Below the pieces are notes generated by a model, which saw only the letters and a program-made list of their open reading frames with translations, searched no databases and was not told the origin of the DNA. DNA of 64,000 nucleotides from Paenibacillus antibioticophila (GTDB lineage Bacteria; Bacillota; Bacilli; Paenibacillales; Paenibacillaceae): contig NZ_HG005139.1 of NCBI RefSeq assembly GCF_000455265.1, positions 2,449,480-2,513,479 of the forward strand, in the 5' to 3' direction. Of this stretch, positions 26,578 through 33,624 are shown one piece after another (position 1 is the first letter of the stretch; each line of letters begins with the position of its first letter). Made by a program: the position numbers and the translations under genes.

Positions 26578-26605
26578 AAAAACCCTTGTATATCAAGGGT
26601 TTTTT
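26578..26605 (+). terminator. Terminator of tRNA-Val
   Basis: AACCCTTG pairs with CAAGGGTT, followed by TTTTTGCTTTTTG. Confidence 0.85.
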
Positions 26606-26683
26606 GCTTTTTGTGGGCAATGTGATGTGCTTAAATAAGCCCCGCAATATGAAATTAGTGCCGGATCGGTGCCCTTTATTCAG

Positions 26684-26843
26684 CTAAAGTGTCCGTTGTC
26701 TTATCTTGGCTTCTTCAGCGTCTATTGCATCCTGCTTAATAGGAACCCACGCCGCATCTTTCACTTTCGATCCTTTCCGTCGCTAACTCCAATGACGAAT
26801 TCCAAGGGTTCTTCTTGACATTCTTATCCTTACTTACGGTCAT
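26684..26843 (-). pseudogene. Small frameshifted gene, unknown function
   Basis: An ATG at 26843 with AGGAGGAA upstream opens MTVSKDKNVKKNPWNSSLEL. That frame stops at 26736, but the neighbouring frame continues as KVKDAAWVPIKQDAIDAEEA down to a stop at 26684. The two parts read like one hydrophilic protein of about 53 residues joined across a one-base shift near 26780. Either a recent frameshift or a base error could explain it. I recognise no family. Confidence 0.45.
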
Positions 26844-26944
26844 ACTAGATTCCTCCTATATTTTTCCTTGAACGGACCATTTCTCTGTAGAAATGAATGA
26901 ATGTATTTGTTACAATGTCATCATAAAGACAAGGAGCGGTACTT

Positions 26945-27229
26945 ATGGATAATAAACAATTTGAAATCATAAATCAGCAATTTGAGAAAATGAACTCTCG
27001 CCTAGATAGTGTTGACCAACATCTCAGCCGTGTTGACGAACATCTCAGCCGTGTTGACGAACGTCTCAGCCGTATTGAAGAGGATCAGCACTTAATTAAA
27101 AGAGCAGTGTTAGATACGAATGAACGGGTAATGAAAATGGAATCCGTCCTAGAGAATCAACATAGAATCATTGAACTGCTTTCTACGCGTTCTATCCAGC
27201 AAGAAGCTGAATTGAAAAGAATTAAGTAA
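26945..27229 (+). CDS. Coiled-coil protein with 7-residue tandem repeats
   Basis: The 94-residue product is predicted to be a continuous coiled coil. Three copies of a seven-residue unit, VDxxLSR (bases 27011-27073), sit exactly on the heptad period and are followed by IEEDQHLI. Such proteins resemble short phage-type or plasmid-type coiled coils, but no function can be assigned. The ATG follows AAGGAGCGG. A GC-rich hairpin with TTCTTTTT ends the gene at about 27231-27262. Confidence 0.75.
   Translation: MDNKQFEIINQQFEKMNSRLDSVDQHLSRVDEHLSRVDERLSRIEEDQHLIKRAVLDTNERVMKMESVLENQHRIIELLSTRSIQQEAELKRIK
27011..27073 (+). repeat. Three tandem 21-bp repeats
   Basis: The unit GTTGACGAACATCTCAGCCG plus one base is repeated three times with one to two substitutions. 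Each unit encodes one coiled-coil heptad of the surrounding gene. Confidence 0.85.
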
Positions 27230-27324
27230 ATCGATCCGGTGCCGGTGCATCGGATTTTCTTTTTATGCACCTTATTACTGTTTGAGGGTTGAATGTTAGA
27301 GTCTCCCGGAGGGGAGGTGATGCC

Positions 27325-27408
27325 ATGGAGGTTTATCAAGCAATTTCATTAATGTTCATGTTCGGCATGTTCATTATTGCACTGCTATACTACCTCAAAA
27401 AGAAATAG
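27325..27408 (+). CDS. Putative holin-like type I toxin
   Basis: The 27-residue product (MEVYQAISLMFMFGMFIIAL, then LYYLKKK) has one transmembrane helix and a Lys-rich tail. It matches the layout and N-terminal MxVYxALxLM pattern of the small holin-like toxin family of Bacilli. GGGGAGGTGATGCC provides an excellent binding site. Toxins of this type depolarise or damage the membrane and are controlled by antisense RNAs. A strong promoter on the opposite strand just downstream fits that arrangement. No clear promoter for the toxin itself was found in the 90 bases upstream. Confidence 0.72.
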   Translation: MEVYQAISLMFMFGMFIIALLYYLKKK

Positions 27409-27517
27409 ACCGACCTCAGGAAAGGTTTCGGTCTAATTTCTAAATCATCCTGTTATGCCTATCGCCCTTAAAAGCGACTATTGCCGTGGAGTCGTGTGTC
27501 CAGCACGGCTCCTTACT
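27400..27517 (-). ncRNA. Putative antisense antitoxin RNA of the holin-like toxin
   Basis: Transcription from the minus-strand promoter at 27524-27552 would begin near 27517. It would run into the toxin 3' end and could stop at the hairpin 27407-27434, which is followed by ATTTCTTTTT on this strand. The RNA would be about 115 bases and complementary to the toxin 3' untranslated region. It contains a second hairpin (GCCGTG pairing CACGGC). This is inference from promoter, hairpin and family practice. Confidence 0.55.
27407..27434. terminator. Bidirectional hairpin at the toxin/antitoxin overlap
   Basis: AGACCGA pairs with TCGGTCT, with additional CCT/AGG pairing. The T-run is stronger on the minus strand. 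Confidence 0.65.
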
Positions 27518-27523
27518 AATTTC

Positions 27524-27552
27524 ATTTTATCATTTAGTTTTAATTGTATCAA
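27524..27552 (-). promoter_or_regulatory. Antisense promoter facing the holin-like toxin
   Basis: TTGATA (27547-27552), exactly 17 bases, then TAAAAT (27524-27529) on the minus strand. No long gene lies downstream except the toxin region in antisense. Confidence 0.75.
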
Positions 27553-27573
27553 CATGTCGGTCTATTTTATTAA

Positions 27574-27642
27574 CTAAGTGATACTTCTTTTAAACTTATC
27601 TGGACCTCTTACAGGCGATACCACATAGCTCCTGCCATGCAT
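27574..27642 (-). CDS. Possible 22-residue basic peptide
   Basis: AAGGAGG with optimal 8-base spacing precedes ATG and MHGRSYVVSPVRGPDKFKRS. The peptide is basic and lies just upstream of the antisense promoter on the same strand. Only the binding site supports translation. Confidence 0.35.
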   Translation of the reverse strand: MHGRSYVVSPVRGPDKFKRSIT

Positions 27643-27736
27643 GGATTCCCCCTCCTTGCTGCACAATAGTTGAACGGACATCCTGCATCCGACCCGGATG
27701 CCAATCAATGTAAAGTGTAATGGAGGAACTTTATTG

Positions 27737-28504
27737 ATGAGACTCAAGACTGCAAGCTGTATAGCCTTATGCCTGTCGTTTACGTTTTTGATCCAATCGG
27801 TACCAACGGATGCCGCCCCGGCAGCCAACCTGAGGGGCAGAGAATATTATGAGGAGCGCGGTGATATCGTCTGGGAGGTTCCCACGGAAGAGAAATATAT
27901 CGCCCTGACCTTCGATGACGGTCCCGATGAGAAGCAAACGCTGCTCATTCTGGATTTGCTTAGCCAATATCATGCCAAGGCTACGTTCTTTGTGGTCGGC
28001 GACAGGGTGGAACGATATCCCGAAATTGTTCGCAGGGAACTTGCGGAAGGCCACGAGGTGGCAAATCACTCATATACTCATCCGGCATTCCAGCGTCTGT
28101 CAAGCGGGTCTATGGAGGAGGAATTAAATCGTACTCAGGAAGCGGTCTTCAAGGCAACAGGGACAAGACCGATCTTATTTCGCCCGCCCGGAGGCTACTA
28201 CAATGAGCGCCTGATTTCCCTTTCAAAGCTGCATCATCTTCAAATGGTCTTGTGGTCCTGGCATCAGGACACAAAAGATTGGCGCTCACCGGGCGTGCAA
28301 GTCATCGCAAACAAGGTGCTTGATAATGCACGAAGCGGCGACATCGTGCTTATGCATGATTTTGTGCATAGGAGCTCCCAGACATACGAAGCCTTGCGGA
28401 TCATTCTGCCTGAGCTGAAGCGTCGAGGATACTCCCTGGTGACAGTGTCCGAGCTGCTTTCACATAAAGTCGCCCCGAAAAACCACATCAAGGTAAGCTA
28501 CTAA
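27737..28504 (+). CDS. Secreted polysaccharide deacetylase (NodB domain)
   Basis: The enzyme removes acetyl groups from cell-wall or other polysaccharides outside the cell. The five NodB motifs are visible: TFDDGPD, NHSYTHP (metal His pair), RPPGGYYN, WSWHQDTKDW and IVLMHD. A signal peptide (MRLKTASCIALCLSFTF, ending near DAAPA) supports export. The ATG at 27737 is chosen because GGAGGA lies 9 bases before it; an earlier ATG at 27698 lacks a site. At 255 residues it is close to PdaA/PdaB-type deacetylases. Whether it acts on peptidoglycan muramic acid or on GlcNAc is not resolved. Confidence 0.9.
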   Translation: MRLKTASCIALCLSFTFLIQSVPTDAAPAANLRGREYYEERGDIVWEVPTEEKYIALTFDDGPDEKQTLLILDLLSQYHAKATFFVVGDRVERYPEIVRRELAEGHEVANHSYTHPAFQRLSSGSMEEELNRTQEAVFKATGTRPILFRPPGGYYNERLISLSKLHHLQMVLWSWHQDTKDWRSPGVQVIANKVLDNARSGDIVLMHDFVHRSSQTYEALRIILPELKRRGYSLVTVSELLSHKVAPKNHIKVSY

Positions 28505-28530
28505 TTAGCCTAAAAAAGGAGTTATACACT

Positions 28531-28722
28531 ATGGATAGCCATGCTTCTTCAAAGCCCTCTAAGCAAAGTAAGAAGGAAACAGAATTGGGCCCCGGTGTTG
28601 ATTCTATTCCCACGCCCAAACAACCGTTATCTTCTACGGATGGCCTGGAAGATATTGTGGGTGCGCTCATGAATGGGGATGCAGACTCGCAGCAGCCAGT
28701 TAATTCCTCAGAGAACAACTAA
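28531..28722 (+). CDS. Small hydrophilic protein
   Basis: The 63-residue product is rich in Ser, Lys, Pro and Asp, with no membrane segment, and probably disordered. AAGGAG precedes ATG at good spacing, and it lies 26 bases after the deacetylase gene, so the two may be co-transcribed. A strong hairpin (28754-28806) ends the unit. No family recognised. Confidence 0.55.
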   Translation: MDSHASSKPSKQSKKETELGPGVDSIPTPKQPLSSTDGLEDIVGALMNGDADSQQPVNSSENN

Positions 28723-28753
28723 AGAGCCGATTCATCCCTCTTACCAACATATG

Positions 28754-28806
28754 AAGAGCCGCATACACTTGGAGCAATCTGCCTCCTGAACGTGCATGCG
28801 GCTCTT
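28754..28806. terminator. Terminator between the small protein and PIG-L genes
   Basis: AAGAGCCGCAT pairs with ATGCGGCTCTT and is followed by CTTTTG. It lies between converging genes. Confidence 0.8.
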
Positions 28807-28855
28807 CTTTTGTTAGGTGTATGAATACTGTCGCTTCTTCCTTTTTACGAAAAAC

Positions 28856-29584
28856 TCAGTTCAGATCCTCACCAGCTTCCAGCCCGTCAAACACGCTTTT
28901 CTCAGGCATTGACTTAGCAGACGGATGACGTTCCCAGACCAGCTCAAAGGTTTCATAGCGGTATTGCGGCAGCATATTCGGACCTAATCGACCGAACACA
29001 CGCTCAACGCTGAACATCTGGGATTCATGAGCTTCAAGGGCACGACGCTTTATATCCCATTTACCTTCCCCGTCTATTCTCAGAAGTCCCGACATTCCTG
29101 ACATATCCGACAGAGGTGACCCCAAGTGATTGTAATACAATTTTTGCACAGAAGAAGCCTTTCCCCCGTAGATAACACTGTTCACAGCATGATGAATGAC
29201 AATATGGTCCTGATGACCGGAAATACCGTCCTCAGGGAAGGTGACAACGATGTCGGCCTGATGAAGATTCAGAAAATCTGCAATCTCCTGCTGAATCCGT
29301 TCCGGGTCAGTATCCTTCAATTTCCCGTCTCCTAGATCCAGCTGCTTGACTGCGGAAATCCCCAACACATTAGCTGCCTGCTCCAGCTCTTGATCACGCC
29401 TCGCAGCCAGCTCCTCCCGGCTCATCTCACCTAACCGCCCAGTCTTTCCCGCTTCCCCACGGGTTGCTGTCAGAAGCACCGCTTGACCGCCTCGATCCGT
29501 AATATCCTGAATTAAATACGAACAACCGAATGTTTCATCATCTGGATGAGCGTAAATAAACGCCGCTGTAAAATTTTTACGCAT
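28856..29584 (-). CDS. PIG-L/LmbE-family deacetylase, possible BshB2
   Basis: The zinc motif AHPDDETFG near the N-terminus, RRDQELEQAANVLG and GISGHQDHIVIHH define an LmbE-like N-acetylglucosaminyl deacetylase. In Bacilli two such enzymes, BshB1 and BshB2, make the glucosaminyl-malate precursor of bacillithiol. This 242-residue protein resembles BshB2 (YojG) in layout, but family members also act in antibiotic and sugar metabolism, so I leave the symbol empty. It is divergent from a SufR-like regulator, and a palindromic operator candidate lies between them. Confidence 0.8.
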   Translation of the reverse strand: MRKNFTAAFIYAHPDDETFGCSYLIQDITDRGGQAVLLTATRGEAGKTGRLGEMSREELAARRDQELEQAANVLGISAVKQLDLGDGKLKDTDPERIQQEIADFLNLHQADIVVTFPEDGISGHQDHIVIHHAVNSVIYGGKASSVQKLYYNHLGSPLSDMSGMSGLLRIDGEGKWDIKRRALEAHESQMFSVERVFGRLGPNMLPQYRYETFELVWERHPSAKSMPEKSVFDGLEAGEDLN

Positions 29585-29608
29585 ATCGATCCCTCCAACT
29601 ATTTCTAT

Positions 29609-29636
29609 ACTTACTATACTTCAATATTGACTAAGT
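29609..29636. promoter_or_regulatory. 28-bp palindromic element, copy 1
   Basis: ACTTACTATAC, seven bases, TTGACTAAGT is an imperfect palindrome (outer arms ACTTA and TAAGT) overlapping the -35 box of the SufR-like gene. An almost identical element overlaps the -35 box of sodA at 30743-30770. Confidence 0.6.
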
Positions 29637-29655
29637 GCTTAAAATTCTCTACAAT
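29627..29655 (+). promoter_or_regulatory. Promoter of the SufR-like regulator
   Basis: TTGACT (29627-29632), 17 bases, TACAAT (29650-29655). A perfect palindrome AGTAGA-A-TCTACT (29658-29670) follows the -10 box and may be a second operator. Confidence 0.75.
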
Positions 29656-29688
29656 TCAGTAGAATCTACTATAAACAGGTGATCTGGC

Positions 29689-30318
29689 ATGAGTCAACCC
29701 AAAGAAATGCCCACGCGGAATAAAATTCTGCAGATGATGAAGACTACCGGACCGATGAGTACCCGGGAAATAACAGCCGAGTTGGGAATTACGGAGATGG
29801 CGGTGCGCCGTCACCTGGGTGTGATGGAGCGCGATGGGCTTATTGAGTCGAAGATGATCCGCCAGACGCTGGGGCGTCCTACCGCGGTATTCGGGCTTAC
29901 TGAGCATGGAGAAAGCTTATTCCCTAAAAATTACCACTCTTTAACATTGGATTTGCTTGGCGAGCTGGAGCAGGAGCTTGGCGAGGATACGGTGAAGCAT
30001 TTGTTCGATCGGCGCAAAGTGAAGCTGAACCATCAATACGAGCCGGAGATGCAGGGAAAAGATTTTCATGAGAAGGTATTACGTCTGGCTGAAATTCAGA
30101 ATGAAAATGGTTATATGACCGAATGCGTGAAAAAGGACGACGACCATTATGTTCTGATGGAGTACAATTGCCCGATCTCTCAAATCGCTAACCGGTATAA
30201 CCATGCTTGCGACTGTGAGCTCAAGCTGTTCGAAAGTCTGCTTGATGCCGATGTCGAACGAACGGAATGTCTTGCCCAAGAAGGGCGAAAATGCGTCTAT
30301 ATCATCAAAAGTAAATAG
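29689..30318 (+). CDS. SufR/DeoR-like iron-sulfur transcriptional regulator
   Basis: The first 70 residues are a winged helix (TRNKILQMMKTTGPMSTREI, MAVRRHLGVMERDGLIESK). The C-terminal half carries cysteines at TEC, YNCP, HACDC, TEC and KC, resembling the cluster-binding pattern of SufR-type regulators, which sense Fe-S cluster status and repress suf genes. At 209 residues it fits the family. The gene lies between a deacetylase, a Cys-containing YuzB protein and sodA, a context of redox stress. Palindromes at its own promoter suggest autoregulation. Cluster binding is inferred, not shown. Confidence 0.8.
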   Translation: MSQPKEMPTRNKILQMMKTTGPMSTREITAELGITEMAVRRHLGVMERDGLIESKMIRQTLGRPTAVFGLTEHGESLFPKNYHSLTLDLLGELEQELGEDTVKHLFDRRKVKLNHQYEPEMQGKDFHEKVLRLAEIQNENGYMTECVKKDDDHYVLMEYNCPISQIANRYNHACDCELKLFESLLDADVERTECLAQEGRKCVYIIKSK

Positions 30319-30378
30319 AACTTTTTCATAATGAATAGCCGGTAATCTGCCGCATTATAGTGGAGGCCGGCTATTTTT

Positions 30379-30639
30379 TTATGGATCTATCCCATGGAAC
30401 GCCGCAAGTTCCGCTTGAATCTGTTGGCGTATTAGCGCGAGACATTCTTCGGAGGTCTTAGCAAATACTTTCTTTCCATTAACCATGGCATAAGGTCTAG
30501 CTCTACAAAGCCCGCACAGGTTCAAGCAATCGAGCCGCAGTACGGCGATTTCCGGGAACTCCTCCTCCAACTTCTCTATATCCAGCGAGGACAGCAGGTT
30601 CGCTTCACAGATCTCAACGATAACTATCCCTAATCCCAT
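30379..30639 (-). CDS. yuzB: YuzB-family protein (DUF1450)
   Basis: The 86-residue protein has the DUF1450/YuzB pattern: IVIVEICEANLL at the start and the cysteine cluster CLNLCGLCRARPYAMVNGK. This resembles a thioredoxin-like [2Fe-2S] ferredoxin fold, although cluster binding is not proven for the family. The ATG follows AGGAGG. It converges on the SufR-like gene and is divergent from sodA, fitting a redox neighbourhood. Confidence 0.85.
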   Translation of the reverse strand: MGLGIVIVEICEANLLSSLDIEKLEEEFPEIAVLRLDCLNLCGLCRARPYAMVNGKKVFAKTSEECLALIRQQIQAELAAFHGIDP

Positions 30640-30742
30640 GTTTCAAAACCTCCTGTTACGGGTATAATTTATCCGATCAATCATTATGATAAATACGTGG
30701 GCTTTTGTCAACGTGTTCAAGATTGGCATCACAATAAAGCAT

Positions 30743-30770
30743 ACTTACTATACATGTATGTTGACTAAGT
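30743..30770. promoter_or_regulatory. 28-bp palindromic element, copy 2 (sodA)
   Basis: ACTTACTATAC, seven bases, TTGACTAAGT, with the centre ATACATGTAT also palindromic. Spacing and position relative to the -35 box are identical to the copy at 29609-29636. Confidence 0.6.
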
Positions 30771-30789
30771 TCGTGAGGATAATTATAAT
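30761..30789 (+). promoter_or_regulatory. sodA promoter
   Basis: TTGACT (30761-30766), 17 bases, TATAAT (30784-30789); a near-consensus sigma-A promoter about 50 bases before the start codon. Confidence 0.88.
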
Positions 30790-30838
30790 AGATTGTGTTG
30801 AGACTATCTTACATATTCCATTTGGAGGTTGATAACTT

Positions 30839-31450
30839 ATGGCACACCAATTACCGGCATTGCCTTATGCCAACAACGCACTTGAACCGCATATCGATGA
30901 AACAACGATGATGATTCACCATGATCGTCACCACAATACGTATGTTACAAACCTGAACGCTGCTCTGGAATCTGCTCCTGAGCTCCAATCCAAATCCGTT
31001 GAAGAACTGATCAAAGATTTGGACAGTGTTCCAGAAGGTATCCGTACGGCTGTCCGCAACAATGGCGGCGGACATGCCAACCACTCCTTGTTCTGGGAGA
31101 CAATCGGTCCTAACGGCGGCGGACAGCCTTCCGGCAAGCTGGCAGCAGCCATCGATAGTGAGCTTGGCGGCTTCGACAAGTTCAAGGAAGACTTTACGAA
31201 AGCAGCTACAACCCGCTTCGGCAGCGGCTGGGCGTTCCTGGCTGTAGATACTAACGGCAAATTGTCCGTATACAGCCTGCCTAACCAAGACTCCCCGATC
31301 ATGGAAGGCAAGACACCGATCCTGGGTCTGGATGTCTGGGAGCATGCTTATTACCTGAAATATCAAAACAAGCGTCCGGATTACATTAACGCCTTCTTCA
31401 ATGTTATTAACTGGGCTGAAGTGGAAAAACGTTACGAAGCTGCCCTGTAA
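30839..31450 (+). CDS. sodA: Superoxide dismutase (Mn/Fe type)
   Basis: SodA converts superoxide to oxygen and peroxide in the cytoplasm. The 203 residues contain the four metal ligands in their usual settings: [14 protein letters not shown] (first His), [13 protein letters not shown] (second), then [11 protein letters not shown] with Asp and His. GGGHANH and the GSGWAFL stretch point to manganese use, as in Bacillus SodA. The ATG follows GGAGG. Transcription is monocistronic, from a near-consensus promoter to a strong hairpin. The 28-bp element at the -35 box suggests control shared with the SufR-like gene. Confidence 0.96.
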   Translation: MAHQLPALPYANNALEPHIDETTMMIHHDRHHNTYVTNLNAALESAPELQSKSVEELIKDLDSVPEGIRTAVRNNGGGHANHSLFWETIGPNGGGQPSGKLAAAIDSELGGFDKFKEDFTKAATTRFGSGWAFLAVDTNGKLSVYSLPNQDSPIMEGKTPILGLDVWEHAYYLKYQNKRPDYINAFFNVINWAEVEKRYEAAL

Positions 31451-31481
31451 GTTGTCTTCGTAAGATTATTTAGCGACAAAA

Positions 31482-31528
31482 AAGCCGTTCTTGGAGCAAT
31501 GATCAGTTCAATGCTCCAAGAATGGCTT
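31482..31528. terminator. Terminator of sodA and of the LacI gene
   Basis: A long stem, TTCTTGGAGCA pairing with TGCTCCAAGAA and AAGCC with GGCTT, lies between two converging genes. Confidence 0.85.
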
Positions 31529-31531
31529 GTT

Positions 31532-32557
31532 TTATGGCTTCAAATGTGAGGTTCGGGATATCAAGGTTGGGCGAACGTAGATCCGAACTGCTTCCCGGAG
31601 ACTTTCAGTCAAGGAGAGCAGCAAGTCGGCCGCCGCTTCACACATCCGCTCCTTCTCTACCCGCATCGTTGTTAAGGCAATATCAATGCTTCCTTTATAT
31701 TGAAGATCGTCAAACCCGACTAACGCAATATCTTCCGGTATCTTTAATCCCCGCTGCTCCAATTCCTTAGCTAGTAAATAAGCGATCCGGTCATTTCCGC
31801 AAAAAAACGCCTGCGGTAATGGATCCATTCCCTTTACAAAGTTGTAAATCTCCCGCTCCGAGTCCTGATAACTGCCGGAATGCGTAAGAATATATTCCCT
31901 CTGGATCGTCAAATCGTGATCAAACATCGCCTTCCAGTAGCCTTGCCAGCGCTCTTCGTGGCTCGATGCCAGATTCACCGGACCAATAAAGCCGATCTCC
32001 TGATGCCCCGAAGCAATCAACAAGGATACCGCCTCATAGGCACCTTCTACATTCGCGGACACGACTGCGGGACAAGGCAGGCTCCGGTGATACGAGTCCA
32101 GCATAACAAGCGGTACATCCAGGTCCCACACGCGTCTCACATAAGCTTCTTTAAGCGCGCCAAACAGAACAATTCCCCTGTAGGCAATCTCCGCGCAATG
32201 ACGCGGAAGCTCCAGCCGCTGTTCCATATCGGCGGTAATTCTGACAAGCACGGCATTAAGCCCGCGGTTCCGGATGCTGCCTTCAATTCCCCAGATCATA
32301 TCGTGGAAGAACTGAAAGTGATCGTTATCCTCATAGTCCATAACCCGCTCCGGTACAAGCACCAGAATATTTCCGCGCTCGGGCAGCCTAGGCTCTCCAA
32401 ACCGACCGTAACCAAGCTCCTTTGCCGCTTCAATCACCCGTCTTCTTACCTCTTCACTGACACCCTTTTTATTCAGCAGGGCAAGCGATACCGCATTCTT
32501 CGAAATTTGTAAATGGTCAGCAATCGTCTGCATAGATACTTTCTTTTTCCGGGCCAT
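31532..32557 (-). CDS. LacI-family transcriptional regulator
   Basis: The 341-residue protein has the LacI HTH (VSMQTIADHLQISKNAVSLALLNKKG) and a sugar-binding core with CGNDRIAYLLAKEL and VGFDDLQY. It is divergent from the ROK kinase-manA unit and most likely controls it in response to a sugar or sugar phosphate. The minus-strand promoter (TTGACA at 32621-32626, 17 bases, TAATGT) lies in the shared intergenic region. The inducer cannot be read off. Confidence 0.9.
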   Translation of the reverse strand: MARKKKVSMQTIADHLQISKNAVSLALLNKKGVSEEVRRRVIEAAKELGYGRFGEPRLPERGNILVLVPERVMDYEDNDHFQFFHDMIWGIEGSIRNRGLNAVLVRITADMEQRLELPRHCAEIAYRGIVLFGALKEAYVRRVWDLDVPLVMLDSYHRSLPCPAVVSANVEGAYEAVSLLIASGHQEIGFIGPVNLASSHEERWQGYWKAMFDHDLTIQREYILTHSGSYQDSEREIYNFVKGMDPLPQAFFCGNDRIAYLLAKELEQRGLKIPEDIALVGFDDLQYKGSIDIALTTMRVEKERMCEAAADLLLSLTESLREAVRIYVRPTLISRTSHLKP

Positions 32558-32597
32558 CAGCTTTTCATTCCTTCCAAAACATGATACACTTGGCCTA

Positions 32598-32637
32598 ACA
32601 TTACTTTACAAAAATAATTCTGTCAAGTTTGTCAAGT
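32598..32637. promoter_or_regulatory. LacI-gene promoter with tandem TTGACA repeats
   Basis: On the minus strand ACTTGACA is repeated twice with a 9-base period (32621-32637). The inner copy is a -35 box, 17 bases from TAATGT (32598-32603). The repeat may be an operator for the divergent pair. Confidence 0.5.
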
Positions 32638-32667
32638 AAATCAATGAAACATCGGAGGGTTAAACCA

Positions 32668-33585
32668 TTGAATTACGCAATTGGTATCGACATTGGCGGC
32701 ACGAAGACCGCCATCGGTCTCGTGGATTCCGAAGGCAATGTTAAGGATAAACTATCCTTGCCGACGGACCAATCTGTAAGTCCTAGCGAAATGGTGGACC
32801 GTATGGCTTCAGCGGTGCGGCAGCTGGCTGATCAAGCTGGATTATCTATCGAATCGCTCACAGGCATCGGAATAGGTGCTCCCGGGCCGCTGAACACGAA
32901 GCTGGGACAAATCTCCGAGCCGCCCAACTTACGCGGCTGGTGGGGGTTCCCGGTTGTTGAAGCCGTAAAGCGGCACTTTGATCTGCCGGTCTTCTTCGAG
33001 AACGACGCTACAGCCGCTGCGCTGGCGGAGAAATGGATCGGTGCGGCACGCGACTCTCAGCATTTTATCTACATCACGATCAGCACAGGTATCGGAGCCG
33101 GCATCTACAGCCACGGTCGTCTGATTACTGGCGCTTCCGGCAACGCCGGAGACGTCGGACATTTTGTCGTCGCTCCGGAAGCAGGCCAATGCGTCTGCGG
33201 TCAAGAAGGCTGCTGGGAATTCGTTGCCTCCGGCACAGCCATTGCGAGACAAGCCAGCGAGCTTCTCGGACGCCCCGTGTCTACCAAGGAAGCCATTGAT
33301 TTGGCGGTCTCTGGCGATCATCCTGAGATGACCGCACTGATTGAGCGAATCTTCAAATACATTGGGGTGGGCTGTGTAACCCTGATTAATACGCAGGATC
33401 CCGAAATGCTCGTGCTCGGTGGCGGAGTAAGCCAGGTAGGAGAACCATTGTTCAATGCGGTCAAAAATTATGTATCCCGCTATGCGCTTAATCCGACTGG
33501 CCGCGAGACACGGATTGTCCCTGCTGCGTTATCTCAGGATGCCGGCCTGATCGGTGCGGCAGCGTTGGTACACGTATCTTATTAA
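32668..33585 (+). CDS. ROK-family sugar kinase (glucokinase/fructokinase type)
   Basis: The ATP-grasping motif AIGIDIGGTKTAIG opens the protein. FENDATAAALAE carries the catalytic Asp, and the ROK zinc signature is GHFVVAPEAGQCVCGQEGCWE. Translation probably starts at TTG 32668 behind GGAGGG, giving 305 residues; an ATG 13 codons upstream lacks a site and would overlap the promoter. The next gene is manA, so fructose or mannose phosphorylation is a fair guess, but glucose is equally compatible with the family. Confidence 0.87.
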   Translation: MNYAIGIDIGGTKTAIGLVDSEGNVKDKLSLPTDQSVSPSEMVDRMASAVRQLADQAGLSIESLTGIGIGAPGPLNTKLGQISEPPNLRGWWGFPVVEAVKRHFDLPVFFENDATAAALAEKWIGAARDSQHFIYITISTGIGAGIYSHGRLITGASGNAGDVGHFVVAPEAGQCVCGQEGCWEFVASGTAIARQASELLGRPVSTKEAIDLAVSGDHPEMTALIERIFKYIGVGCVTLINTQDPEMLVLGGGVSQVGEPLFNAVKNYVSRYALNPTGRETRIVPAALSQDAGLIGAAALVHVSY

Positions 33586-33624
33586 TAATGAACCATAAAT
33601 GAACCACATAGGAGGAATTTCATA

